A DNA stretch of 64,000 nucleotides from Parvimonas sp000223315. Its GTDB lineage: Bacteria; Bacillota; Clostridia; Tissierellales; Peptoniphilaceae. Shown here one piece after another: positions 33,560-41,295 of this stretch. Location of the stretch: contig CP189843.1 in NCBI GenBank assembly GCA_050262155.1, forward strand, positions 372,001 to 436,000, in the 5' to 3' direction. The position numbers and the translations under genes were made by a program. The notes beneath the pieces were generated by a model. That model ran no database searches, had not been told where the DNA came from, and was given only the letters and a program-made list of their open reading frames with translations. Each line of letters opens with the position of its first letter. Within the stretch, counting starts at the first letter, position 1.

Positions 33560-34141
33560 ATGAATATAGATAGAGAATATGCTATGATTTTATTGAATGA
33601 AGCCAATAAATTAAATTGTGGTAGGTGGTTTGAACATTCTTTAAATGTTGCAAAATGTGCGGAGATTATCGCAAAAAATACTGAATATTTAGATTCTGAA
33701 AAAGCATTTGTACTGGGATTGTTACATGATATTGGTAGAAGATTTGGATTTTCACATATAAAACATGTATATGATGGAATGATTTTTTTGGATGAAAAAA
33801 ATTTTTATGAAGGTGCAAGAATTTGTTTAACACATTCATTTCCTATTAAAACTATATATTGCTATAATGGAAAATTAGATTTACCCAAAGAAAAGTTGGA
33901 TTTTCTTGAAAACAAATTGAAAGAAATTATTTATGATGATTATGATAGATTGATTCAACTCTGTGATGCTTTAGGAGCTGCTGAAGGATTTGTAAGATTG
34001 GAAATTAGGCTGTTTGATGTTGCAATCAGAAATGGAATAAACGAGTATACTATTGAAAAATGGAAAAAGTTTTTAGAACTAAAAAGATATTTTGATGAAA
34101 AATGTAATATTGATATATACAAACTTTTAAATATAGAATAG
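33560..34141 (+). CDS. HD-domain phosphohydrolase
   Basis: A 193-residue HD protein: conserved His in WFEHSLNVAKCAEIIA, the HD pair in LGLLHDIGRRFG, a His in CLTHSF, and the last Asp in LIQLCDALGAAEGFV. This set binds one or two metals and hydrolyses phosphate esters (nucleotides in many relatives). It is preceded by a small ribosome site after the dprA terminator. Substrate unknown; close to small predicted nucleotidases or tRNA-related HD hydrolases. Confidence 0.75.
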   Translation: MNIDREYAMILLNEANKLNCGRWFEHSLNVAKCAEIIAKNTEYLDSEKAFVLGLLHDIGRRFGFSHIKHVYDGMIFLDEKNFYEGARICLTHSFPIKTIYCYNGKLDLPKEKLDFLENKLKEIIYDDYDRLIQLCDALGAAEGFVRLEIRLFDVAIRNGINEYTIEKWKKFLELKRYFDEKCNIDIYKLLNIE

Positions 34142-34148
34142 GTGAATT

Positions 34149-34607
34149 ATGAATTATATAGTTTTTAACAGTCCAATTGGAGAAATAAAAGTTGTTGAAG
34201 ATCAGGAGAAAATAATTGAGATAAAATTTGTAAAAGATGAAAAAGTTATTAATCCTGAAACTGAAATTTTAAAATTGGCAAAAAAAGAATTGGAAGAATA
34301 TTTTTGTGGGAAAAGAAAAAACTTTACGTTCACATTTAAAGTGGATGGAAGCGAGTTTGCATTAAAGGTATATAAGGCTTTAACGGAAATTCCTTATGGA
34401 GAAACTTGTAGTTATAAAGATATTGCAAGAAAAATTGGAAATGAAAATTCGCAAAGAGCAGTAGGCGGAGCGAATAATAAAAATAAATTACCGATTGTAA
34501 TTCCATGTCATAGAGTTATAGGAAGTAATGGAAAACTTGTGGGCTATGCTGATGGAATTGAAATAAAACAAAAACTTTTGGAGTTGGAAAGAAAAAATTT
34601 AAAATAA
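34149..34607 (+). CDS. ogt: Methylated-DNA--protein-cysteine methyltransferase
   Basis: A 152-residue O6-alkylguanine-DNA alkyltransferase. The active-site motif IPCHRVIGSNGKLVGYADG contains the acceptor Cys, preceded by IPYGETCSYKDIARKIG and SQRAVGGANNKN of the DNA-binding helix-turn-helix. It repairs O6-methylguanine in a suicide reaction. It follows the HD gene by 7 bases and ends at the edge of the 1.3-kb gene-free region. Confidence 0.93.
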   Translation: MNYIVFNSPIGEIKVVEDQEKIIEIKFVKDEKVINPETEILKLAKKELEEYFCGKRKNFTFTFKVDGSEFALKVYKALTEIPYGETCSYKDIARKIGNENSQRAVGGANNKNKLPIVIPCHRVIGSNGKLVGYADGIEIKQKLLELERKNLK

Positions 34608-34634
34608 AATATTTTAAAATCATAAATTTAGTAT

Positions 34635-34721
34635 AAAAAAACAATAAAAATTCAAAAAAATGTAAAAAAATTCAAAAAAATCGCAAAAAAAGTGAAAAAA
34701 ATTGAAAAAAGTTTAAAAAAA
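34635..34721 (+). promoter_or_regulatory. Nine helically phased A-tracts (intrinsically curved DNA)
   Basis: Runs of five to seven A begin at 34635, 34646, 34654, 34664, 34674, 34685, 34695, 34705 and 34715, that is 8-11 bases apart and mostly exactly 10. Such phasing bends DNA strongly and acts as an extended UP element. The last run ends three bases before the TTGACA at 34725. Confidence 0.85.
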
Positions 34722-34724
34722 GTG

Positions 34725-34753
34725 TTGACAAATGTATTTTTATGGGGTATAAT
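34725..34753 (+). promoter_or_regulatory. Perfect consensus promoter downstream of curved DNA
   Basis: TTGACA (34725-34730), 17-base spacer, TATAAT (34748-34753). With the A-tracts this should be among the strongest promoters in the window. Predicted start of transcription is near 34760. Confidence 0.9.
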
Positions 34754-34808
34754 ATATTTAACAAACAAGATAACGCGTTAAATAGTTTGAAGACTGGAGG
34801 TAAGACCA

Positions 34809-34898
34809 ATGAAAGTATTAAAAACAATTTCATCAGAGTTGCTGAATCATTGGTTTTTAGAAAAGACTTACGATTCCAGCAACTTGAACAGCAGATAA
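34809..34898 (+). CDS. 29-residue peptide ORF at the 5' end of the long RNA
   Basis: ATG at 34809, exactly 7 bases after GGAGGT, 30 codons including TAA. The peptide begins MKVLKTISSELLNHWFLEKT and ends in NSR. It is not hydrophobic, and I do not recognise it. It could be a real small protein, a leader peptide or the remnant of a larger gene. The RNA stem mentioned for the long transcript lies within it. Confidence 0.4.
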   Translation: MKVLKTISSELLNHWFLEKTYDSSNLNSR

Positions 34899-34984
34899 TA
34901 TATTTTGTGAATGTAAAGATTGGAAAATAGTATAATTAACTTTATTTACTTTTATTAAAAACTAATTGAAAAAAATCACTGTAT

Positions 34985-35515
34985 TAAGTTGTATGATAGG
35001 ATAATATAAAATTAAGTATAATTAAATATAAGGATATCAGATAATTTAAATATTTATAAAATTAAGTTTGAAGATATTGGAGTATTCAAATATTTATAAA
35101 ATTAAATATAAGAGAATTGAAATATTTAAATATTTATAAAGTTAAATCTAAAAGTATTAAGTTGTTTGAATATTTATAAGATTAAATATAAGAGAATTGA
35201 GATATTTGAGTAGTTACAATATAAAATCTAAAATCGTTAAAGTATTGTTATATTTGTTGAATTAGATATGATAATATAAGATATAGATATTTGTACGGAA
35301 TGCTTAGATGTTAAGAAATTTGCATATTTATAAAATTAGATATAATAATATAAAACTTTTAAGAATTTATAAAATTAAATATAAGAGTATTAAGAAATTT
35401 GCATATTTATATAATTAAATATAAGAGTATTGAAATCTTTGATTATTAATAAGATTAAATATAATAATGTAGGGATATTTAAGTATTTAAAAAATATATT
35501 AATTTTAAAATCGTA
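34985..35515. repeat. About 13 degenerate 40-bp tandem repeats
   Basis: Units start near 34989, 35005/35045, 35085, 35125, 35165, 35205, 35245, 35285, 35319, 35357, 35398, 35438 and 35478, with a 40-base period for most. The core is TTTAAATATTTATAAAATTA followed by AATATAAGAGTATTGAAA, diverging between copies. There are no unique spacers, so it is not a CRISPR array; 40 is not a multiple of three and stops abound, so it is not a protein repeat. Confidence 0.8.
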
Positions 35516-35807
35516 TAGACTGATACTAAAGATTAAAGATTAGTGAAATTAGATTATACTAAAGATACAATGTGAAGTAATATAGAACACAAAAGATATT
35601 ACACGCAATGTGGTTGTAAATTTATCATAAGATTGTATGTATATAGTATGGAAAGACAGAGAAGGTTATTGATATAAAAGTTTATCGGTGATTAGCTAGT
35701 TTATGCTAAAGTATTATTAAATTGATAGATTTACAAAAACTAAAATTGGAGTTCAAGTGTAAAGAAATTTGGATTTCGCTAAAACTAAAATTAAATATTT
35801 AGATATA

Positions 35808-35841
35808 AAAAGTGCATCATTTTATAATTTGATGCACTTTT
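35808..35841. terminator. Strong terminator ending the long RNA
   Basis: A 12-bp perfect stem AAAAGTGCATCA / TGATGCACTTTT with a 10-base loop; A-run and T-run on the arms make it active in both directions. Confidence 0.85.
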
Positions 35842-35850
35842 ATTGCGTAT

Positions 35851-35910
35851 CAACAAGGTTCACGGGTACCCACCCGATGCGAAGCATCGTGGAAGGGTGG
35901 AGTTCTTATT
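35851..35910. repeat. 60-bp dispersed hairpin repeat, copy 1
   Basis: 54 of 60 bases match 56366-56425. The centre GATGC GAA GCATC forms a hairpin enclosed by CCACCC / GGGTGG arms. It lies between a terminator and the end of the minus-strand amidohydrolase gene. Confidence 0.8.
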
Positions 35911-35911
35911 T

Positions 35912-36757
35912 TTATATTTTACCTATCATCTTTAGAGCGTTATATTTACAAATTTTTTCAGCTTCTTCTTGTGAAAAATCCATTTGTTCCAATATTTCAA
36001 AATATTTATCATAAATTTCGTTTGGTTTTAAGCATCTGCTGTCAGGATAATCTGAAGCAAAAATTAATTTATCCACACCGAATGATCGTAATATCCTATT
36101 CGTTTTTTCTATTCCTAATTTATTAACCATATCGGGCAAAATTGCTGACATATTAAAATACGCATTTAGCCCAATTAATTCTTCATATTGAAAACCGCCT
36201 AAATGTGCTATTGATAGTCTTAAATTCGGATATTTACTAAGAATATTTTTTATTCTGCTTGGAGAACATACATCATCTGACAAATGGTCTCTGGGATAAG
36301 AATGAATTTCTATTAAAATATTATTTTTACTTGCGTATTCAAATATTTTTTCATAATAAAAACCATCAACAGGGTAATAAGTATTCGTTGAGTGAATTTT
36401 TATCCCTATAAATTCTTCAAGTTTTAAGACTTTTTCTATTTCTTTAATTGTGTCTTTTATATTTTTTCTAATGTCAATATCAGCAAAACAATAAAATTTT
36501 GAATTCTTATCTTTTATCATTTTTGAAAGATTTTTATGAGACGTTTCTACTGTGAAATCCATAGATAACATATATGGGTCATTGAATGGCATAATAAAAG
36601 CGCATTCTATATTATATTTTTTCATTATTTCAATATAATCATCAATAGAACCGTTTGTAATAAATACATCGTCATATTCGATATTTGCATCTATTACATC
36701 TTGTGGAGTTAGATGAATATGAGCATCAATTTTGGGAAGCTGTTTCCAATTAATTAT
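35912..36757 (-). CDS. Amidohydrolase-2 family metal-dependent hydrolase with non-standard start codon
   Basis: A TIM-barrel hydrolase of 281 residues if read from ATA at 36757 (or 280 from ATT at 36754). The metal ligands are KIDAHIH at the N terminus, His in LIEIHSY, His in LSIAHLGG, and Asp in IFASDYPDS. A gene call from the first ATG (36625) would lose the essential HxH. No ATG, GTG or TTG exists in frame between the upstream stop and the HxH, yet AGGAG lies 5 bases before the ATA. Either a rare start is used or an ATG mutated to ATA. Substrate unknown (decarboxylase or hydrolase of COG2159 type). Confidence 0.7.
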   Translation of the reverse strand: MINWKQLPKIDAHIHLTPQDVIDANIEYDDVFITNGSIDDYIEIMKKYNIECAFIMPFNDPYMLSMDFTVETSHKNLSKMIKDKNSKFYCFADIDIRKNIKDTIKEIEKVLKLEEFIGIKIHSTNTYYPVDGFYYEKIFEYASKNNILIEIHSYPRDHLSDDVCSPSRIKNILSKYPNLRLSIAHLGGFQYEELIGLNAYFNMSAILPDMVNKLGIEKTNRILRSFGVDKLIFASDYPDSRCLKPNEIYDKYFEILEQMDFSQEEAEKICKYNALKMIGKI

Positions 36758-36862
36758 ATTTTCTCCTTTGTAAAATTTTTAATTCGTCAAACTTATCATT
36801 TGTTATTTTTATAAATTTCATATTATCCATACTTTATTTTCCTGAAAAAATAATTATCCGAT

Positions 36863-37693
36863 TTATCTATTATTTGCTTTTTGTTTTAATTCTCTTAAAT
36901 ATGTTACTGTATCTCTATCCAATTCTTTGGCATAGTCAAATCTTAAATTAATTGCTATTTGAAGAGAAATTTTTCTGAAAAGTCCACAGATATTAAATAG
37001 GGCAACCCATAGAGAATCTAATTCCAATTTTGAATAACAATTTAGATACATTTCAAAAATTTCAGTATCAACATAATTAAATACTAATTTATTTTCTTTT
37101 CCTAATTCTATAAGGTATTTGTTTTCAGATAGAACATAGTGTTTTAAATGATCGTCTAGTAAAGACAAAACTTTTCTATATTCTTGCGATATATTCAAAA
37201 ATTCTTTTGTGTATAGTTTGTTTCCGAATTTTAAAATATTCCAGAAAAATTCACAAGTGTTTACTAAAAATTCATCTTCAGTAAGTTTATTTATTTTTCT
37301 GTCAATATATACTCCACTTTTTTTGTTTTCATCTTTATTAAGTACACAAATATATTTTTCTTCAAGTTCTTCTAAAACATCTATTGATTTTTTAGATACA
37401 ATTCTAAAAATACCTTGAGTAAAGTTTTCATAAATTATTCTATATTCTATTACATTTTCATTTTCTGTGTTTTCAAACATAGTTAAAACATCACCAAAAT
37501 GTTCGATGAATTCAAATGAAGCATCATCAAAAGATAAATCTTTTACTAAATATAAAATATTAAAAAAGTTTACATCACTTGACATGCTTTGTGTTTCAAG
37601 TTGTTCTATGTAAAGTTTTTCAACTCTATCATCATCCATTGCGATTTTTTTTGCTATTTCTTTAAGTTCATTAAATGTTAAAATATTTTTCAA
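36863..37693 (-). CDS. Degenerate aminoglycoside 6-adenylyltransferase-like protein
   Basis: A 276-residue protein aligning by pattern with AadE/ANT(6): the C-terminal half is well kept (FFWNILKFGNKLYTKEFL, YRKVLSLLDDHLKHYVL, LDSLWVALFNICGLFRKIS, YLRELKQKA), but the N-terminal nucleotidyltransferase motif is eroded: where the family has a GSR and closely spaced Asp residues, this reads EQLETQSMSSDVNFFNILYLV. It may be inactive or recruited for another role. It sits between the amidohydrolase and YitT genes on the minus strand with an AGGAGG-type site. Resistance should not be assumed. Confidence 0.6.
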   Translation of the reverse strand: MKNILTFNELKEIAKKIAMDDDRVEKLYIEQLETQSMSSDVNFFNILYLVKDLSFDDASFEFIEHFGDVLTMFENTENENVIEYRIIYENFTQGIFRIVSKKSIDVLEELEEKYICVLNKDENKKSGVYIDRKINKLTEDEFLVNTCEFFWNILKFGNKLYTKEFLNISQEYRKVLSLLDDHLKHYVLSENKYLIELGKENKLVFNYVDTEIFEMYLNCYSKLELDSLWVALFNICGLFRKISLQIAINLRFDYAKELDRDTVTYLRELKQKANNR

Positions 37694-37705
37694 AATAAAC
37701 CCCTC

Positions 37706-38572
37706 CTAAATCTCTTGTACTCTAAATCCTCTACCTTTAACTTCATAAGCGTCGGAAATTATTAAAAATGCAGCCGGATCGACTTCGTTCAATATTCTCT
37801 TAATAGTTACTACTTGTCTAGTACTAACAATACAATATATAACATTTTGTTGTTTATGTGTAAAAGCCCCCTCTCCATGAAGAAGTGTAACACCTCTATG
37901 AAGATCGGATAAAATTTTGTCTGTAACTTCTCTTTGCTTTGCTGTCATTATCATGATTTGTTTTGTATCTCCAAAACCCATTTGTATTTTATCAAGCATT
38001 TTGTATGCTACATACATTGCTACAATGGTTAAAAGACCTCTCTCAAGACTGAAGATATAAGATGCAACTCCTATTATAAGTGCATTTATAGCCATTAAAG
38101 ATGATCCAATATTTACATTAAGTTTTGTTTTAAAGATAGTAGCTAAAATATCAAGTCCACCTTGACAAGCACCATGCTTGAATAGAACTCCCATTCCAAG
38201 ACCATTAATAAATCCACCAAAAACTGCATATAACATATTATTTTCAAGATTGAAATTAATAGGGATTTGACGCATAGCAATTAATATAAATGAATAAATG
38301 AAAGTTGATAAAAAAGCATAAGTCATAAATTTTTTATTTAAGAAAAATGCCCCAACAATCATCATAGGTAAATTCAAGACAAATACTGAAACCCCTGTAG
38401 GAAGTCCTGTTAAGTATTCTATCATAAGTCCTATACCACCAAGTCCACCGGAAAGTAGTCCGGCAGGAACTAAAAATTTAACTACTGCAAATGAGCAAAT
38501 TAAATCACCTAAAAGGATATAAAAAATAGTTCTAAAGAAGTACTTTTTATCTCCAAAAAAAGATTCTAACAT
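37706..38572 (-). CDS. YitT family membrane protein (DUF161/DUF2179)
   Basis: A 288-residue protein with five or six membrane helices (about 12-200) containing two half-repeats (LVPAGLLSGGLGGIGLMIEYLTG, residues about 35-57, and FKHGACQGGLDILATI), then a cytoplasmic DUF2179 domain (205-288: TDKILSDLHRGVTLLHGEGAFTHK given in part; VDPAAFLIISDAYEVKGRGF). The ATG at 38572 fits AGAGG 9 bases upstream; an upstream TTG is not plausible. Function in this family is unknown (possibly transport). It is divergent from gdpD across a perfect inverted repeat. Confidence 0.85.
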   Translation of the reverse strand: MLESFFGDKKYFFRTIFYILLGDLICSFAVVKFLVPAGLLSGGLGGIGLMIEYLTGLPTGVSVFVLNLPMMIVGAFFLNKKFMTYAFLSTFIYSFILIAMRQIPINFNLENNMLYAVFGGFINGLGMGVLFKHGACQGGLDILATIFKTKLNVNIGSSLMAINALIIGVASYIFSLERGLLTIVAMYVAYKMLDKIQMGFGDTKQIMIMTAKQREVTDKILSDLHRGVTLLHGEGAFTHKQQNVIYCIVSTRQVVTIKRILNEVDPAAFLIISDAYEVKGRGFRVQEI

Positions 38573-38610
38573 AAACACCAACCTCTTCTAATGTATTTAG
38601 TTAATAATAA

Positions 38611-38657
38611 CAATATAATTATATCATAATTTTACTTTATATGATATAATTATATTG
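38611..38657. promoter_or_regulatory. Perfect 18-bp inverted repeat with mirrored -10 elements
   Basis: CAATATAATTATATCATA (38611-38628) and its exact reverse complement (38640-38657) flank an 11-base spacer in the divergent yitT-gdpD gap. Each arm carries a TATAAT on opposite strands, so divergent promoters overlap a symmetrical operator-like site. Confidence 0.6.
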
Positions 38658-38721
38658 ATTATATCAGATTTTTCTTATAAATAATTAAATTAAGATAATT
38701 AAAGTTTTAGGAGATGAGTAT

Positions 38722-39618
38722 ATGTATTTGTTTTTGTTTGTTTTAATAATATCAATTTATATTTTATTGCAATTTTCATGTTTTAAAAAAGAAAAAAAGG
38801 CAAGGAAAATTTTTAAAAATGGTGATTTCCCACTTGTTTTTGCACATAGAGGATCAAGTAATTTATTTCCTGAAAATACAGAATTGGCTTTTATAAAATC
38901 TTTTGAAATGGGTGTTGATGCTTTTGAAACAGATATAAGACTTACAAAAGACGGGAAAATAATAACTCAACACAATGAGGATATTGATGAAACAACTGAC
39001 GGAACAGGAAAGGTAATAGACTATACCTTTGAAGAAATTAAAGAGTTTAATTTCGGATATAGATTTAAAGATATTTATGGGAATTATCCTTATGCTGAAA
39101 ATAGAGTAAAGGGATTATATCCGATGGAAGTTTCTTCACTTTTTGAAAAATTTGGTGATTCTGTTATTTACAGTATAGATGTTAAGGACGATGGAGAAGT
39201 AGGCTTAAAGTCTGCAGAACTTTTGTATAAATGTGTAAAAGAATATAAGCTTGAAAAAAATGTAATTTTTTCAAGTTTCAATGAAGAAAATCTTAAATAT
39301 TTAAGAAAAATAAGTAATGGAGAAATAATTATATCCGGTTCTATGGAGAAGACTAAAGAAGTTGTATTTGCATCATATTTTGGATATGACAGTTTTAAAA
39401 AGTTTAATACTCATGCAATGATGATTCCAAGATTTGAAAAACTTCCTTTAGATACAAAATACTTAATTTATAAATTCCATAAGCATAATATTTCTGTTTG
39501 TTATTGGACAATAAATACTGAAAAAGATATGAGACAACTTATAAATAAAAAAGTTGATGGGATTATAACTGATAGAGTTGACTTGCTTTTAAAAATAAAA
39601 GAAGAAAAGTCTAATTAA
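38722..39618 (+). CDS. Membrane-anchored glycerophosphodiester phosphodiesterase
   Basis: A 298-residue GDPD-family enzyme: an N-terminal membrane helix (1-20), then FAHRGSSNLFPENTELAF (catalytic His and metal Glu), AFETDIRLTKDGKIITQHNEDIDETTDGTG (in parts, second His and Glu-Asp), and VCYWTINTEKDMRQLINKKVDGIITD at the end. It hydrolyses glycerophosphodiesters such as lipid headgroups to glycerol-3-phosphate and an alcohol. GGAG precedes the ATG. Single gene, followed by the cysS T-box. Confidence 0.9.
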   Translation: MYLFLFVLIISIYILLQFSCFKKEKKARKIFKNGDFPLVFAHRGSSNLFPENTELAFIKSFEMGVDAFETDIRLTKDGKIITQHNEDIDETTDGTGKVIDYTFEEIKEFNFGYRFKDIYGNYPYAENRVKGLYPMEVSSLFEKFGDSVIYSIDVKDDGEVGLKSAELLYKCVKEYKLEKNVIFSSFNEENLKYLRKISNGEIIISGSMEKTKEVVFASYFGYDSFKKFNTHAMMIPRFEKLPLDTKYLIYKFHKHNISVCYWTINTEKDMRQLINKKVDGIITDRVDLLLKIKEEKSN

Positions 39619-39908
39619 AATATTGACTTTTTCTTAATAATTTAGTATCCTATTATAAATGAATATATATGTTGAAAAGGAAGAGAAACAACGATTTGTA
39701 GAGAGATGTTGTCTGGTGAAAAACATCAAGTTGAAGGTGCATCCTTGGAGTATTGTTTGCTACTTTATAGCAATTTAAGTGGATTTTTTCAATTAGAGTG
39801 GAACCGCGGAATTTTTTCGTCTCTTGTTTTTTCAAGAGGCGTTTTGTTTTATATTAAATAATCTAAGTAGTAAAATACTATGAAAATTAAAAATAAGAGA
39901 GGTGTAAT
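39619..39908 (+). promoter_or_regulatory. Cysteine T-box riboswitch leader of cysS
   Basis: The leader (RNA about 39660-39850) contains the T-box sequence AGAGTGGAACCGCGG (39795-39809) which pairs with uncharged tRNA acceptor ends, followed by a terminator CGTCTCTTG / CAAGAGGCG (39818-39841) and T-run. In stem I the codon TGC followed by A (39738-39741) is the likely specifier for tRNA-Cys. TTGACT at 39623 and TATTAT at 39651 are the promoter candidates though their spacing is poor. Uncharged tRNA-Cys should allow read-through into cysS-rlmB-rae1. Confidence 0.9.
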
Positions 39909-41294
39909 ATGAAGATTTACAACACATTAACAAGAAAAAAAGAAGAATTTAAACCTATACAACCGGGCAAGGCGTTGATTTATGTTTGTGGTCCAACAGT
40001 TTATAATTATATTCATATTGGTAATTCAAGGCCAATGATTGTTTACGATACTTTAAGAAGATATCTTTTATACATTGGTTATGACGTAAAATTTGTAAGT
40101 AATTTTACAGATATTGACGATAAAATTATAAATAGAGCAAAAGAAGAAAATGTTCCTTTTACAGATATTACAAAAAAATATATTGAGGCCTATCTTGAAG
40201 ACAGTTATGGTTTAAATCTTTTTGAAAGTCATACAATTCATCCAAAGGCTACTGAATGTATTGATGAGATGATTGAATTTGTAAAGATACTAGAAGAAAA
40301 AGGCATTGCATACAATGTTGACGGTAATGTATATTTTGATATTACAAAAGCCAAAGATTATGGAAAATTATCCAGAAAAAATATTGATGATTTAAGAGCC
40401 GGAGCAAGAATTGATATTTCTGATGAAAAGAAAAATCCGCTTGATTTTGCACTTTGGAAAAAAAGAAAAGATGAAAGTGAACCAGCTTGGGAAAGTCCTT
40501 GGGGAATGGGTAGACCGGGTTGGCATCTTGAATGTTCTGTAATGGCAAAGAAATTCTTAGGAGATACAATAGATATTCATGCGGGTGGAGAAGATTTGCA
40601 ATTTCCACATCATGAAAATGAAATAGCTCAGTCCGAATGTTGCAATGATAAAGTTTTTGCTAATTACTGGATGCATAATGGAATGATTAATGTTGACAAT
40701 GAAAAGATGAGTAAATCAAAAGGAAATTTCTTTACAGTTAAAGATATTCAAAAAGAATATAACTTGGAAGTGATTAGACTTTGGATTTTATCAACTCATT
40801 ATAGAAATCCATTAAATTTCAGTCGAGAAGTTATGGAACAAACTAAAAACGGGCTTGAAAGAATGTATAATGGAAAGGAACATTTGGAAAGACTTCTAGA
40901 AATTTGTGAAGAAAGAGAAGATGGAGATATTTCTAGATTAGTTGAGCTAAAAAAAGAATTTTTAGAGTCTATGGATGATGATTTGAATACTGCAGATGCA
41001 ATTTCTAAAGTTTATGAGCTTATTCGTTATACAAATACATTTGATGAAAATACTGATTTGAAAGTTGTAAAAGGAGCTGTTAAGTTGCTATCTGATTTTG
41101 CTTCAGTTTTAGGACTTCTTTATAAAGAGGAAGATGATAATTTAGATGAAAAAGTTGAAAAACTTATTGAAGAAAGAGAAGAAGCAAGAAAGAATAAAGA
41201 TTTTAAAAGAGCGGATGAAATTCGTGATATTTTAAAAGAAATGAATATTGAATTAAAAGACACTAGAAATGGTGTTGTTTGGAAAAGGGTGTAA
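39909..41294 (+). CDS. cysS: Cysteinyl-tRNA synthetase
   Basis: A 461-residue class I synthetase. HIGH-like signature is YNYIHIGNSRP (about 33-43), zinc ligands are in YVCGPTVY, WHLECSVMA and PHHENEIAQ, and the KMSKS loop is EKMSKSKGNF; the C-terminal DALR-type helical domain (about 340-461) recognises the tRNA. Regulation by the T-box leader is visible. In many Bacillota mrnC (Mini-III RNase) follows cysS; here rlmB follows directly after 1 base. Confidence 0.97.
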   Translation: MKIYNTLTRKKEEFKPIQPGKALIYVCGPTVYNYIHIGNSRPMIVYDTLRRYLLYIGYDVKFVSNFTDIDDKIINRAKEENVPFTDITKKYIEAYLEDSYGLNLFESHTIHPKATECIDEMIEFVKILEEKGIAYNVDGNVYFDITKAKDYGKLSRKNIDDLRAGARIDISDEKKNPLDFALWKKRKDESEPAWESPWGMGRPGWHLECSVMAKKFLGDTIDIHAGGEDLQFPHHENEIAQSECCNDKVFANYWMHNGMINVDNEKMSKSKGNFFTVKDIQKEYNLEVIRLWILSTHYRNPLNFSREVMEQTKNGLERMYNGKEHLERLLEICEEREDGDISRLVELKKEFLESMDDDLNTADAISKVYELIRYTNTFDENTDLKVVKGAVKLLSDFASVLGLLYKEEDDNLDEKVEKLIEEREEARKNKDFKRADEIRDILKEMNIELKDTRNGVVWKRV

Positions 41295-41295
41295 T

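Larger units (their letters stand above)
34760..35845 (+). ncRNA. Predicted long (about 1.1 kb) mostly non-coding transcript
   Basis: Bounded by the perfect promoter at 34725-34753 and the strong terminator at 35808-35841. It contains a 5' segment with an 11-bp stem (GTTGCTGAATC near 34839 with GATTCCAGCAAC near 34871), a 29-codon ORF, about 13 degenerate 40-bp repeats, and 300 bases of AT-rich 3' sequence. No ORF of useful length exists on the plus strand after the first 140 bases. The unit is inferred from signals only. Confidence 0.5.

Noticed and set aside
34742..34930. 62-codon ORF overlapping the strong promoter
   Set aside because: Its ATG lies between the -35 and -10 of the consensus promoter, so it would not be transcribed from it, and it has no ribosome site.
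34985..35515. Possible CRISPR array
   Set aside because: The 40-bp units are contiguous and degenerate, with no constant repeat alternating with unique spacers, and no cas genes are in the window.
35851..35910. Insertion-sequence end
   Set aside because: Only 60 bp, no transposase or target-site duplication is visible; kept as a hairpin repeat.
36625..36625. ATG at 36625 as the amidohydrolase start
   Set aside because: It would remove the HIH metal ligands, which are encoded in frame just upstream behind an AGGAG ribosome site.
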